From Streptomyces sp. SID8374 (lineage in GTDB: Bacteria; Actinomycetota; Actinomycetes; Streptomycetales; Streptomycetaceae), in contig NZ_WWGH01000002.1 of the NCBI RefSeq assembly GCF_009865135.1, positions 682,001 through 746,000 of the forward strand: a DNA stretch of 64,000 bases. Direction: 5' to 3'. A model generated the notes under the pieces. The model was not told the origin of the DNA, did not search any database, and saw only the letters and a list, made by a program, of their open reading frames with translations. Both the position numbers and the translations under genes were made by a program. Shown here in pieces: positions 39,132-47,590 of this stretch (within the stretch, counting starts at the first letter, position 1; each line of letters opens with the position of its first letter).

Positions 39132-39908
39132 TCAGAGGTACGAGGGGTGCGTCACCCGGTGCCGGAAGGCGTGCCAGGTCCACGCCTGGGCGGCCACCAG
39201 CAGCGGGCAGAACGCGAGCAGGACGGGGACGAGCAGGGTGAGCGTCGCCCCGTCCGCGGCGTTCTCCGTCAGGTGGAGAGCCGGGCCCGCGAACAGCGGC
39301 AGGGCGCCCATCAGGACGGCGGTCAGGGCGAAGGACCTGCCCGCGCCGGTACGTCCGACGAGCCGGTGCGCCCGGGCCCAGGGCCGCCCGGTCAGGCGCA
39401 GTGCCGCGAAACCCAGACCGTGTGCGGCGAACAGCGCGGCGACGGCGAGCGCGGTCACGGCCCCGACCGGGGCGGCGGCCGTACGCTCCGGCGCACCCGA
39501 GAAGAGCGCGGCCAGCAGCCAGCCCCAGGCCAGCGCCACCGCCCAGCTCCCGCACACCACCGCCCCGTCGCACCCCGCCCGCCACCGCCGCCCGCCGCCC
39601 CGCCCGCGTAGCCACAGCCCCGCGTCGCGCACCATCCAGCCCGTGATCAGCGGCACGGCCACGGTGAGCTGGGCGCTCAGCAGCTCGCCCTCCAGGACCG
39701 GGAAACACCCCACGAGCACGCCAGCGGTGGCGATCAGCCAGACCTCGTTGCCCAGGAAGAACGGGGCGAAGGAGGCGATCACCAGGCGCCGTTCGCCGTC
39801 GTCCGCGCCCAGGTACGGCAGCAGCATGCCGGTGCCGAGGTCCGCGCCCGCGAGGACGAAGTAGCCGGTGGCGAAGAAGGCGAGCAGGCAGACGGCCAGG
39901 GTGTCCAC
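39132..39908 (-). CDS. cydB: Cytochrome bd oxidase subunit II-like protein, short form
   Basis: 258 aa, shorter than typical CydB (about 330-380). The N-terminal half keeps the family pattern VLAGADLGTGMLLP and FFLGNEVWLIATAGVLVGCF. The later helices are Ala/Leu-rich and poorly conserved. It is the partner of the CydA-like protein 9 bp upstream, forming a quinol:O2 oxidoreductase in the membrane. The GTG start is at 39908. No cydCD follows within this window. Confidence 0.8.
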   Translation of the reverse strand: MDTLAVCLLAFFATGYFVLAGADLGTGMLLPYLGADDGERRLVIASFAPFFLGNEVWLIATAGVLVGCFPVLEGELLSAQLTVAVPLITGWMVRDAGLWLRGRGGGRRWRAGCDGAVVCGSWAVALAWGWLLAALFSGAPERTAAAPVGAVTALAVAALFAAHGLGFAALRLTGRPWARAHRLVGRTGAGRSFALTAVLMGALPLFAGPALHLTENAADGATLTLLVPVLLAFCPLLVAAQAWTWHAFRHRVTHPSYL

Positions 39909-39917
39909 GACGGCTCC

Positions 39918-41216
39918 TCAGTAGCGGGGGGTGATGGGTGGCGGTCCGGCGGTCCCGCCGGAATCCGCAGAGGCGGGGGCCCGCTCGTCGTGTCCGAGCC
40001 CCGTCTCCACCGGCCCGAGGCGCGCGTGCCGCAGGAGCAGCCATCCGTTGAGGACGGCCAGCGCCGCGAACAGCACGGTGAAGGTGATCAGCGAGGCGAG
40101 CATGGTGCCGGGGGAGTGGCGGGAGACGGCGTCCTCGGTCTTCAGCAGCCCGTACACCACCCAGGGCTGGCGGCCGGCCTCCCGGAAGACCCAGCCGCTG
40201 ATCATCGCCAGGTACGGCAGCGGTACGGCGGCCATCAGCACCACATGCCAGAGCCGGAAGCGCTCAACGGCCTTGCGGAAACAGGCCAGCACGAGCCCGG
40301 CCAGGCTGAGGTACATCATCAGCGCGAACGCGAGCAGCATCACCAGACCGCCGCCCCGCGTCCACAGCTCGGAGGGCACGTAGTCGCCGGGACCGAACCG
40401 GGTGACCATCTCCGCCTGGAGATCGGCGATCTCCGCCGTCCTGCTGCTGAAGACGGCGGATTTCATCGGCTGGAGATCCGCCAGCGAGGCCAGCTGGACT
40501 CCGCCGAACCCCGCCGTGACCCACAGGGCCGGGAAGGAGACGAACACCCCGATGCGCAGACTCCGTACGAAGAAGGCGACTTCGGGCGTGCGCCGGAAGA
40601 GGTGGCAGGCGCTGACGCCCGCCATGAAGAAGCCGGCCGTCAGCAGCGCACCGCCCAGGATGTGCCCGAAGGCCAGCAGGGCGCTGGGGTTGGTGAGCAG
40701 CGCCCCGGCGTCCGCGAGGACCAGTTTTCCGTTCTCCGTGCGGTGGCCGACGGGGTTGTTGAGGAAGCCGTTGGAGACGAGGATCCAGTACGCGGAGACG
40801 CAGGCGGTCAGGGCGACGACCCAGATCATGGCCAGATGGACCCATCGGTTGAACCGGTGCCATCCGAAGATCCACAGGCCCAGGAACGTCGACTCCACGA
40901 AGAACGCGACGATCGTCTCGACGGCCAGCGAGGCGCCGAACACATTGCCCGCGTAGTGCGTCAGACCGCTCCAGCTCAACCCGAACTGGAACTCCATCAC
41001 CAGCCCGGTGATGATGCCGACCGCGTAGTTGATGACGTACAGCTGCCCCCAGAAGCGCACCATACGTTGATACGGCGTCCTATTGGTCACCGTGGCAGCT
41101 GTCTGGAGGCAGGCCACGACGAGGGCCATTCCCAGCGTCAGGGCGACGAAGAGGAAGTGGCCGCCCGCCGTGAGGGCGAACTGAAGCCGCGCGAGGTCGA
41201 GGGTTTCCGGATCCAC
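39918..41216 (-). CDS. cydA: Cytochrome bd-type quinol oxidase subunit I, diverged
   Basis: 432 aa with nine or so membrane helices. Haem ligands aligned by motif are His20 (LTAGGHFLFV, b595), His185 (FGHILGG, b558) and probably Met293. The acidic pair Glu100 and Glu108 lies in ETIVAFFVESTFLG. QPMK, GPGDY and the GWVFREAGRQPW motif are kept, but the Q-loop region is short and the canonical FRxM reads GLVM. It is thus a short-Q-loop, atypical member and may be a second bd-type oxidase in this genome. It lies directly downstream of a two-component system on the same strand. Confidence 0.86.
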   Translation of the reverse strand: MDPETLDLARLQFALTAGGHFLFVALTLGMALVVACLQTAATVTNRTPYQRMVRFWGQLYVINYAVGIITGLVMEFQFGLSWSGLTHYAGNVFGASLAVETIVAFFVESTFLGLWIFGWHRFNRWVHLAMIWVVALTACVSAYWILVSNGFLNNPVGHRTENGKLVLADAGALLTNPSALLAFGHILGGALLTAGFFMAGVSACHLFRRTPEVAFFVRSLRIGVFVSFPALWVTAGFGGVQLASLADLQPMKSAVFSSRTAEIADLQAEMVTRFGPGDYVPSELWTRGGGLVMLLAFALMMYLSLAGLVLACFRKAVERFRLWHVVLMAAVPLPYLAMISGWVFREAGRQPWVVYGLLKTEDAVSRHSPGTMLASLITFTVLFAALAVLNGWLLLRHARLGPVETGLGHDERAPASADSGGTAGPPPITPRY

Positions 41217-41275
41217 CCCGAGAGCCTCGGTGCACGGCCTGGTGGTGCGCGTCGGCCCGGGGAGGACAACGGGCC

Positions 41276-41321
41276 TACTACGGGAGTTGTGGCCGCCGCC
41301 GTCCCCGTACTACGGAAGTTG
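41276..41321 (-). promoter_or_regulatory. Duplicated TACTACGG(R)AGTTG elements before cydA
   Basis: TACTACGGGAGTTG (41276-41289) and TACTACGGAAGTTG (41308-41321), written on the plus strand, are 32 bp apart, about three helical turns. They lie 60-105 bp upstream of the cydA start, in the 156-bp gap after the response-regulator stop. They are candidate sites for that regulator. Confidence 0.5.
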
Positions 41322-41372
41322 ACGTCTCGGGCACGCTTCGGGCAGGCCTCAGGACCGCGCCCGGACCGCCGC

Positions 41373-42038
41373 TCAGGCCATCCAGCCGGGCGTGATCATG
41401 CCGGACTCGTAGGCCAGGATCACCAGTTGGGCCCGGTCGCGCACGCCGAGCTTCGTCATGATCCGGCTGACATGGGTCTTGGAGGTGGCGGGGCTGAGCA
41501 CCAGCCGGGCGGCGATCTCGTCGTTGGAGAGGCCGGCCCCGACCAGCCCCATGACCTCCCGCTCCCGCTCGGTCAGGGCATTGAGGCGCGGGCCCGGCTC
41601 GGGCTGCTTGCGGCGGTTCGCGAACTCGGAGATGAGCCGCCGGGTCACCGCCGGGGCGATCAGGGCGTCGCCCCGCGCCACCACCCGTACGCCGTGCAGG
41701 AGCTCCATCGGCTCGGTGTCCTTGACCAGGAAACCGGAGGCTCCCGCGCGCAGTGCGCCGTAGACGTGGTCGTCCATGTCGAAGGTGGTCAGGATGACCA
41801 CCCGGACGGCCGCCAGGCGCGGGTCCGTGGTGATGCGCCGGGTGGCCTCCAGGCCGTCGGTGCCGGGCATGCGGATGTCCATCAGGACCACGTCCGGGCG
41901 CTGTTCGTGGGCCAGCGCGACCGCCTGTTCGCCGTCGGCCGCCCCGCCGACGACCTCGATGTCGTCCTCGTCGGACAGGATGGAGCGGAAGCCCGCCCGT
42001 ACCAGCGTCTGGTCGTCGGCCAGCACCACGCGGATCAT
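41373..42038 (-). CDS. NarL/LuxR-type response regulator
   Basis: 221 aa. Receiver with acidic DD8-9, phospho-acceptor Asp54 (LMDIRMPGTDG), Thr in ILTTFD and Lys in FLVKDTEP. A LuxR helix-turn-helix lies at about 155-215 (LTEREREVMGLVGAGLSNDE, then LVLSPATSKTHVSRIM). Its start overlaps the kinase stop by four bases. Same-strand position immediately upstream of cydAB suggests it controls that oxidase; this is inference from context. Confidence 0.92.
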   Translation of the reverse strand: MIRVVLADDQTLVRAGFRSILSDEDDIEVVGGAADGEQAVALAHEQRPDVVLMDIRMPGTDGLEATRRITTDPRLAAVRVVILTTFDMDDHVYGALRAGASGFLVKDTEPMELLHGVRVVARGDALIAPAVTRRLISEFANRRKQPEPGPRLNALTEREREVMGLVGAGLSNDEIAARLVLSPATSKTHVSRIMTKLGVRDRAQLVILAYESGMITPGWMA

Positions 42039-43252
42039 TCGGTCCCCTCGATCGGCAGCCGGGCGCTCACGCCGAAGCCCTGTGCGGTGTTCCGCGCCGT
42101 CAGTTCGCCGCCGAAGGCCCTGGCCCGCTCGGCCATGCCCCGGATGCCGCTGCCGGCCTCGGCGCCCTCCGGCGAGCCCTCCCCGTCGTCGTCGACCCGT
42201 ACCCGTACGGCGCGTTCATCGGTGTAGTCGACCGTCACCACCGCGCTGGTCGCCCGCGCGTGCCGGGTGACGTTCGTGAGCGACTCCTGAACGATCCGGT
42301 ACGCCGCCAGGTCGACCGGGGGAGGCAGCGGCCGCCGCTCGCCCTCGGTGCGGAGGTGGACCTCGATGCCGGTGGAGCGGGCCCGTCCGACGAGTTCGTC
42401 CAGCCGGTCGAGACCCGAGGTGGGTGAGGTCGGGGCCGTCTCGTCGGGCTTCCGCAGCGCCCCGAGCGTGGAGCGCAGCTCGCGCAGGGCGTCCTTGCTG
42501 GTGGCCTTGACCGCCTCCAGGGCCTCCTCGGCGGCGCACAGGGCGGCGGCGGGCTCCGGGTTCTTGCTCAGCTTGTGCAGGACCGCGCCCGACTGCACGT
42601 TGATCAGCGAGATGCTGTGCCCCAGGACGTCGTGCAGCTCGCGGGCGATCCGCAGCCGCTCCTCGGTCGCGCTCTGCTCGGCCCGCGCCTCCTGCTCCCG
42701 CTCGGCGGCCAGTGCCCGCTGCTCCACCTCGCCGAGATAGGCGCCGCGGGTCCACTGGGCCCGGCCCACGGCGACGAGGCTGACCAGCCAGCCCGCGAGC
42801 ATGAACAGCGACATGTCGTCGATCTGCCGGTTGCCGTCGTGCTGGCGCGCCTCGCCGAAGCCGACGGCGATCAGGGTGACGACACCGAGGGCGACCGCCG
42901 CCGTGAACCGCCCTTCGGCGGCCGCTGTATAGAGCGCGAGGGCGAACGTGACCATAAGAGGGCCGTCGTACACGGACAGCGGGTAATAGACGACGCATGC
43001 GCCCAGCGTCACGACGGCCACGGCGACGGGTGCGCGGCGCCGGAAGTACAGGGCGCCGCAGCCCACCGCGATGAGCGCCCAGCCGATCACCGTACGGTTC
43101 AGCGGCTCGCTCTCGTACCGCATGGTCAGCAGCGTCCAGACCACCACCAGCAGGGTGACGGCGGCGGCCACCCCGATGTCGGCCGTACGCGCGGACAGGC
43201 CACCGCCGCGTGGACGGAGGGCACCGGTGTGCGGACCGGAAGGGAGGGACAT
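42035..43252 (-). CDS. Sensor histidine kinase of the NarX/DesK type
   Basis: 405 aa. The N-terminal half has five or six hydrophobic helices (about 20-165). The HisKA_3 dimerisation region has RIARELHDVLGHSISLI, with His in ELHD as phospho-acceptor. A degenerate HATPase follows, with VQESLTNVTRHA and DDDGEGSPEGAEAGSGIRGM. Signal unknown; the membrane-embedded sensor with almost no extracellular part suggests an intramembrane or redox cue. The ATG at 43252 has GGGAGG-like context. Co-translated with the response regulator. Confidence 0.92.
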   Translation of the reverse strand: MSLPSGPHTGALRPRGGGLSARTADIGVAAAVTLLVVVWTLLTMRYESEPLNRTVIGWALIAVGCGALYFRRRAPVAVAVVTLGACVVYYPLSVYDGPLMVTFALALYTAAAEGRFTAAVALGVVTLIAVGFGEARQHDGNRQIDDMSLFMLAGWLVSLVAVGRAQWTRGAYLGEVEQRALAAEREQEARAEQSATEERLRIARELHDVLGHSISLINVQSGAVLHKLSKNPEPAAALCAAEEALEAVKATSKDALRELRSTLGALRKPDETAPTSPTSGLDRLDELVGRARSTGIEVHLRTEGERRPLPPPVDLAAYRIVQESLTNVTRHARATSAVVTVDYTDERAVRVRVDDDGEGSPEGAEAGSGIRGMAERARAFGGELTARNTAQGFGVSARLPIEGTE

Positions 43253-43333
43253 GTCAGGAAGGATAGGTGCGGAGCGGGGGACGGCGACGGCCGGAGGCCG
43301 GCGGTAGCCGGTGAGGGTGACGAGGCCCGGAGG

Positions 43334-44323
43334 TCAGCGGTAGCCCGTGACGTCGGCGGGCAGCCCCCGGTCCTGGACCTCGGTCAGATACCGCCAGGCG
43401 TCGGGCCGGCTGCCGTCCGCGTCGGTGAAGCCGTACACCTGGGCGAGCTGTCCGCTGGAGAGCGACTGTCCGTTCCAGCGCGCCACCTCCGGGTCGCGGG
43501 CGAGGGCGGCCACGGCCCGGCCCACATAGGCGGGGGACTCGGAGATGGCGAAGTGGGGCGCGTGCGCGATCGCTTCGCGCCAGGTGGCCTCGGTGACCCC
43601 GTGGGCCTGGAGCATCGCCTCGGAGCGCAGCCAGCCGGGGGTGAGCGCCACGGCGGTCGCACCGTGCGGCGCCAGCTCATGGGCGAGCGCGAAGGCCATC
43701 CGGTTCACGGCGGCCTTCGCCAGGTCGTAGAAGAAGGAGACGCGGTAGTTGGCCGCGTTGTACTCGTCCGTCCCGTCGGTCATCTCGACGACCAGGCCGC
43801 CCGGCGTCTCGATCAGCAGCGGCAGCGCGAAGTGACTGGTGATGGCGTGCGTGTCGACCGCCAGCCGCAGGGTGTGCAGCCCGGTGTCGAGGGACGACTC
43901 CCAGACCGTCCTGTTCCACTCGATCTCGGCGCCCCAGATGTCGTTCACCAGGATGTGCAGGGCGCCCTGCTCGCTGGAGATACGGGCGACGAGGGCGCTG
44001 ACCTGGTCGGGGACCAGATGGTCGACCTGTACGGCGATCCCGCGGCCGCCCGCCGCGTCGACCAGGGCCGCGGTCTCCTCGATCGTCTCGGGCCGGTCCA
44101 TCTCGGAGCGCTCGGAGCCGCTCGTACGCCCGGTGACGTAGACGGTCGCCCCGGCGGCGCCGAGCTGTACGGCGATCCCGCGGCCCGCCCCGCGGGTGCC
44201 TCCGGCGACAAGTGCCACCCGCCCGGCGAGATCGGAGCCCGTAACAGGTGAGCTGTCCGGCGCGGGTGAACTGTCCATTGCTGGTGAACTGTCCGGCGAT
44301 TCCGGTGTCCTAGAGGGTCCCAT
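43334..44323 (-). CDS. Short-chain dehydrogenase/reductase with repeated Ser/Pro N-terminus
   Basis: 329 aa. Residues 1-30 contain three hexapeptide repeats ([PM]DSSP[AV]). The Rossmann motif GGTRGAGRG follows (TGxxxGxG variant), then NDIWG in place of NAG, and a Tyr in FFYDLAKAAV serving as YxxxK. A C-terminal extension has PDAWRYLTEVQDRGLP. The altered NAG loop and extension place it in a non-classical SDR group; the substrate is unknown. Same strand as the LAL regulator, 78 bp downstream of its stop. Confidence 0.85.
   Translation of the reverse strand: MGPSRTPESPDSSPAMDSSPAPDSSPVTGSDLAGRVALVAGGTRGAGRGIAVQLGAAGATVYVTGRTSGSERSEMDRPETIEETAALVDAAGGRGIAVQVDHLVPDQVSALVARISSEQGALHILVNDIWGAEIEWNRTVWESSLDTGLHTLRLAVDTHAITSHFALPLLIETPGGLVVEMTDGTDEYNAANYRVSFFYDLAKAAVNRMAFALAHELAPHGATAVALTPGWLRSEAMLQAHGVTEATWREAIAHAPHFAISESPAYVGRAVAALARDPEVARWNGQSLSSGQLAQVYGFTDADGSRPDAWRYLTEVQDRGLPADVTGYR
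44247..44300 (-). repeat. Three 18-bp tandem repeats in the dehydrogenase N-terminus
   Basis: GGTGAGCTGTCC or GGTGAACTGTCC starts at 44247, 44265 and 44283, an exact 18-bp period, encoding DSSP-containing hexapeptides on the minus strand. Confidence 0.8.
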
Positions 44324-44401
44324 ATCGCCTTAATGTAGGGCGATCCTTTCGTGCGCGCAGGCCACTGCCGTCCGCGTCGGCAAAGAGGGGCACGCGTTGT
44401 C

Positions 44402-47263
44402 TCAGAGCCCGAGCTGTGAGCCGATCTCGGTGCGGGACGAGACCCCCAGCTTCCTCAGGGCCCGCGCCACGTGGTGTTCGACCGTCCGGTGCGACAGGAC
44501 CAGCTCGCGCGCGATCTCGCGGTTGGAGAGGCCGAGCGAGGCCAGCCGGGCCACCGCCCGCTCCCGGGGCGAGAGGTGGTCGCCGTAGCCCAGGGCCCCG
44601 GGCCTGCGGACGGTGACCTGGCCGTGTTCCCGCAGCCCGCGCTGACAGCGCAGCACATCCCAGACGGCGTCGATGTCCTGGTAGGCCGCGATCGCCTCGT
44701 GCAGGACGGTGCGCCCGCCCGCCGCCCCGGCGGCCAGCAGCCGCAGCCCCCACGCCTCCCTGACGTACGCGGCCTCGTAGGGCCGCTCCAGAGCCGCCCA
44801 GGCGTCAGCGGCGGACGCGTACAGCGCGTCGGACCCGCCGGTCCCGGCCTGCGCGCCGGTCGTGTTCGTGAGCAGTGCCCGGCAGGTCAGCAGAGCGGCC
44901 CGGGCGGCCGGCGCGTCCCGGCGGGCGATGCCGTCGGCCAGCTCCCCGACCAGGCAGTGGGCCTCCCCGGCCCGGCCGTCCCGGATCAGCGCCTGGACGG
45001 CCGGCGGCGCGAGGGCCGTCGCCCACACCCACGCACCGGTACGGCGGACGTGGTGCAGCGCCCCCTCCACCGCCTGGACGGCCTGCGCGGGACGGTCGGC
45101 GGCGAGATGGACCCGCACCACGGCGGCCGCGGCGGAGGTGAGCACGATGCCGGTGTCCAGCGCGGTCGTGCGGACGGCCCGCTCCAGGAAGCGCCGCGCC
45201 ACAGCGGTCTGCCCCTTGGTGTGCAGGTGCAGCAGCCCGCAGACCAGGAGGGCCTCCGCGTGGAAGTCGGGCACGTCCCGGTACTGCTCCTCGGCGTGCT
45301 CGGCCCGCTCCAGCAGCCCCGTCCACCGGCCGCGCGTGAAGGCGGTGAGCATGTCCGTGGTCTCGACGAACGCTTCGAGGTACGGGGCGTGGTTCGTCCG
45401 GACGGCCTGCCACGCCCGGCTCTGGAAGGCGCGGGCACGTTCCGGATGGCCCAGGGCGTTCGCGGCACCCGCCAGATTGGCGTGCACCCTCGCCGCCGCC
45501 TCGCCGGTGAGGGAGTCCGGCAGATCGGCCACCGCGTCCCAGGCCGACGGGTCGCCCATCAGGGCCAGAGCGGTGGCGCGGTTGGCCAGCACGGCCGAAC
45601 GCAGGTCCTCCTCGTCGACCCCGGGCAGCAGCCGCTCCGCCTCGGCCAGCAGCCGCCGGTGCTCGCCGATGGGCCACCCCTTCAGGGAGGGGATCGCGAT
45701 GATCGCCAGCGCCCGTGCGGCCTGTCCCGTCGACACGGCGAGGAGATCGGGAACGGCACGCGCTATCTCCTCCAGCGCCTCAAGGCCGGAACCCGACTGG
45801 TTGCGCAGCAACAGACCCAGGAGGAGCCGGATCTCGCCGCTCGGCCCGGGGCCCATGGAGCTCCGGTCGAGTACCTGCCGCAGGGCGGCGGGCACCTGCG
45901 GGCCGGTGCGGGCGTTCAGCGCGACCCGGGCCAGTTTCAGTGCGACCCGGTCGCGGACGACGGCGGAGGGGCCGCCGCGCAGGGCGTCGAGATAGCGGTC
46001 CGTGGCCGTACCGGCGTCCCCGCTCCCGGCGGCCCGGTCCGCAGCCGCCTCCAGACACCGCACCGCCTGCGCGGGCCGGCCGGCCAGGCGGTGGTGCTCG
46101 GCGATCCGTACGAGGGGGAGGGGGCTGGTGTGCCGGGCGAGGGCACGGGCCGCCCGCAGGTGCAGTACGGGCCGTTCCGGTTCGGCGACCGCCTCGTACG
46201 CGGCTCTGCGCGCCAGCTCGTAAGGGAAGGCGTAGGTGCCGTCCGCCGCCCGTACGGCACCTTCCTGGAGAGCTGCGGCGAGCGCACGGCGGGTGTTCTG
46301 CTCATCCAGCCCCGCGACCGCCCCCAACAGGTGTACGGGTGCGGGCTCGCCGAGCACCGCTGCCGCGGCCACCACCCGCCGCGCGTCCGAAGGAAGGTGA
46401 CGCAGCCGCTCCACCACCACACGGCGCACGGACGCAGGCAGCGGCACTTCCGGCTCCCCCGCACTCCCGGCAGGGCACGCAGTGGCGTCGGGCCACTCCC
46501 GTAGCACCTCTTCGATCACATACGGGAGGCCGCCCGTCCACCGGTGCAGCCGCTCGGCGAACTCCTCCGACACCGCCTGCACGCCGAGCAGCCCGGCGGC
46601 CATCGCGCCCGTCTCCGCCACCGGCAGCGGGGACAGGTGCCGTTCGGCCACCACCACAGGGGCCGGTGGGCGCAGCGGGAAGAGGAGCCCGTCGACTCCC
46701 TCCGCATCGGTGTGGGGAACGGTCTGGCTGCGTGCGGTGAGGACGAGTCCCAGGTGGGGCGGGGGGCCGGAGACGAGCGTACGGAGGAAGGCGGCCGTGG
46801 ACTCGTCGGCCCACTGGACGTCCTCCACGGCCAGAACCACCCTCCCTAGGGATGCGGTCAACGCGCACAGGGCCCGGAGAACTTGGTGATGTCGGGCGCG
46901 CGGATCGTCCGGAGGGGGTGGTGCGGGCGGCAGAAGGTGCGCGAGGTCGGGCAGCAGAGACCGCAGTGCGCCGGTCACCGGTGGCAGGTCTCCCGGGCGA
47001 GGTCTACAGAGCCTCAGCGCGTCCATGAGGGGTGCGAACGGGGTGGCGGCGTCCGACTCCTGACATCGGGCGACGAGGACGAGGGAGTCCGACGAGGCTG
47101 TCCGCGCGAGGAGTTCGCGGACCAGCCGGCTCTTTCCCACCCCCGCCTCGCCGGTGATCACCACGACGGCGGGGCGGCGTTCGAGCTTCGTCCGCAGATC
47201 GTCCAGGAGAGCGGCGCGTCCGATCAGAGGGCCGGGGACGGAGGTCGGAGAGTCGGCGTTCAC
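44402..47263 (-). CDS. Large LuxR-family (LAL) transcriptional regulator
   Basis: 953 aa. An N-terminal AAA/STAND ATPase has Walker A GEAGVGKS (38-45) and Walker B VVLAVEDVQWADE (about 143-152). A long TPR-like helical middle follows. The C-terminal LuxR helix-turn-helix (last ~60 residues) reads LSPRERAVARLASLGLSNRE and LVLSHRTVEHHVARALRKLG. LAL regulators switch on pathways when ATP and an inducer bind; the target here is unknown. GTG start 47263. It could control the dehydrogenase downstream or the subtilisin gene upstream, both on the same strand. Confidence 0.92.
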   Translation of the reverse strand: MNADSPTSVPGPLIGRAALLDDLRTKLERRPAVVVITGEAGVGKSRLVRELLARTASSDSLVLVARCQESDAATPFAPLMDALRLCRPRPGDLPPVTGALRSLLPDLAHLLPPAPPPPDDPRARHHQVLRALCALTASLGRVVLAVEDVQWADESTAAFLRTLVSGPPPHLGLVLTARSQTVPHTDAEGVDGLLFPLRPPAPVVVAERHLSPLPVAETGAMAAGLLGVQAVSEEFAERLHRWTGGLPYVIEEVLREWPDATACPAGSAGEPEVPLPASVRRVVVERLRHLPSDARRVVAAAAVLGEPAPVHLLGAVAGLDEQNTRRALAAALQEGAVRAADGTYAFPYELARRAAYEAVAEPERPVLHLRAARALARHTSPLPLVRIAEHHRLAGRPAQAVRCLEAAADRAAGSGDAGTATDRYLDALRGGPSAVVRDRVALKLARVALNARTGPQVPAALRQVLDRSSMGPGPSGEIRLLLGLLLRNQSGSGLEALEEIARAVPDLLAVSTGQAARALAIIAIPSLKGWPIGEHRRLLAEAERLLPGVDEEDLRSAVLANRATALALMGDPSAWDAVADLPDSLTGEAAARVHANLAGAANALGHPERARAFQSRAWQAVRTNHAPYLEAFVETTDMLTAFTRGRWTGLLERAEHAEEQYRDVPDFHAEALLVCGLLHLHTKGQTAVARRFLERAVRTTALDTGIVLTSAAAAVVRVHLAADRPAQAVQAVEGALHHVRRTGAWVWATALAPPAVQALIRDGRAGEAHCLVGELADGIARRDAPAARAALLTCRALLTNTTGAQAGTGGSDALYASAADAWAALERPYEAAYVREAWGLRLLAAGAAGGRTVLHEAIAAYQDIDAVWDVLRCQRGLREHGQVTVRRPGALGYGDHLSPRERAVARLASLGLSNREIARELVLSHRTVEHHVARALRKLGVSSRTEIGSQLGL

Positions 47264-47590
47264 GGCTTCCTTCCGTTTCCTTCCGCATCCGTGGGCGGCA
47301 TGGGCACGAGGCGGGTGGTTCGCCCGGGCCGCCCGGCGGCCTCATGATGGCTCTTCGCGACGGTGGTGAATAGGGGAGTGACGCCTGCGGCGCGTGTGCG
47401 GGCGCCGCAGGCGTCCCCCGTCCGGCCGGTGAGTGCGCGGAGAGACATCACCGGCCGGTGTGCCGGTGGTCCACCAGGGTTCGGGACCGTGGACCACCGG
47501 CAGTTCGGTGGGGCGGGTGTTCCGGGAGCCGGCCGGCACTCCTAGGTGTTCCGGTAGCCGGTCAGGGCTCCGGAGTGCTCCCGGCGGCGG
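47264..47590. other. Gene-free gap with three successive inverted repeats
   Basis: 327 bp between the subtilisin stop and the LAL start, both on the minus strand. It holds three stems in a row: GACGCCTGCGGCGC/complement at 47380-47393 and 47402-47415; CCGGCCGGTGA/TCACCGGCCGG at 47422-47432 and 47448-47458; TGCCGGTGGTCCA/TGGACCACCGGCA at 47461-47473 and 47490-47502. All are perfect (14, 11 and 13 bp). They may be terminators of the protease transcript, operators of the LAL gene, or both. Confidence 0.65.
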
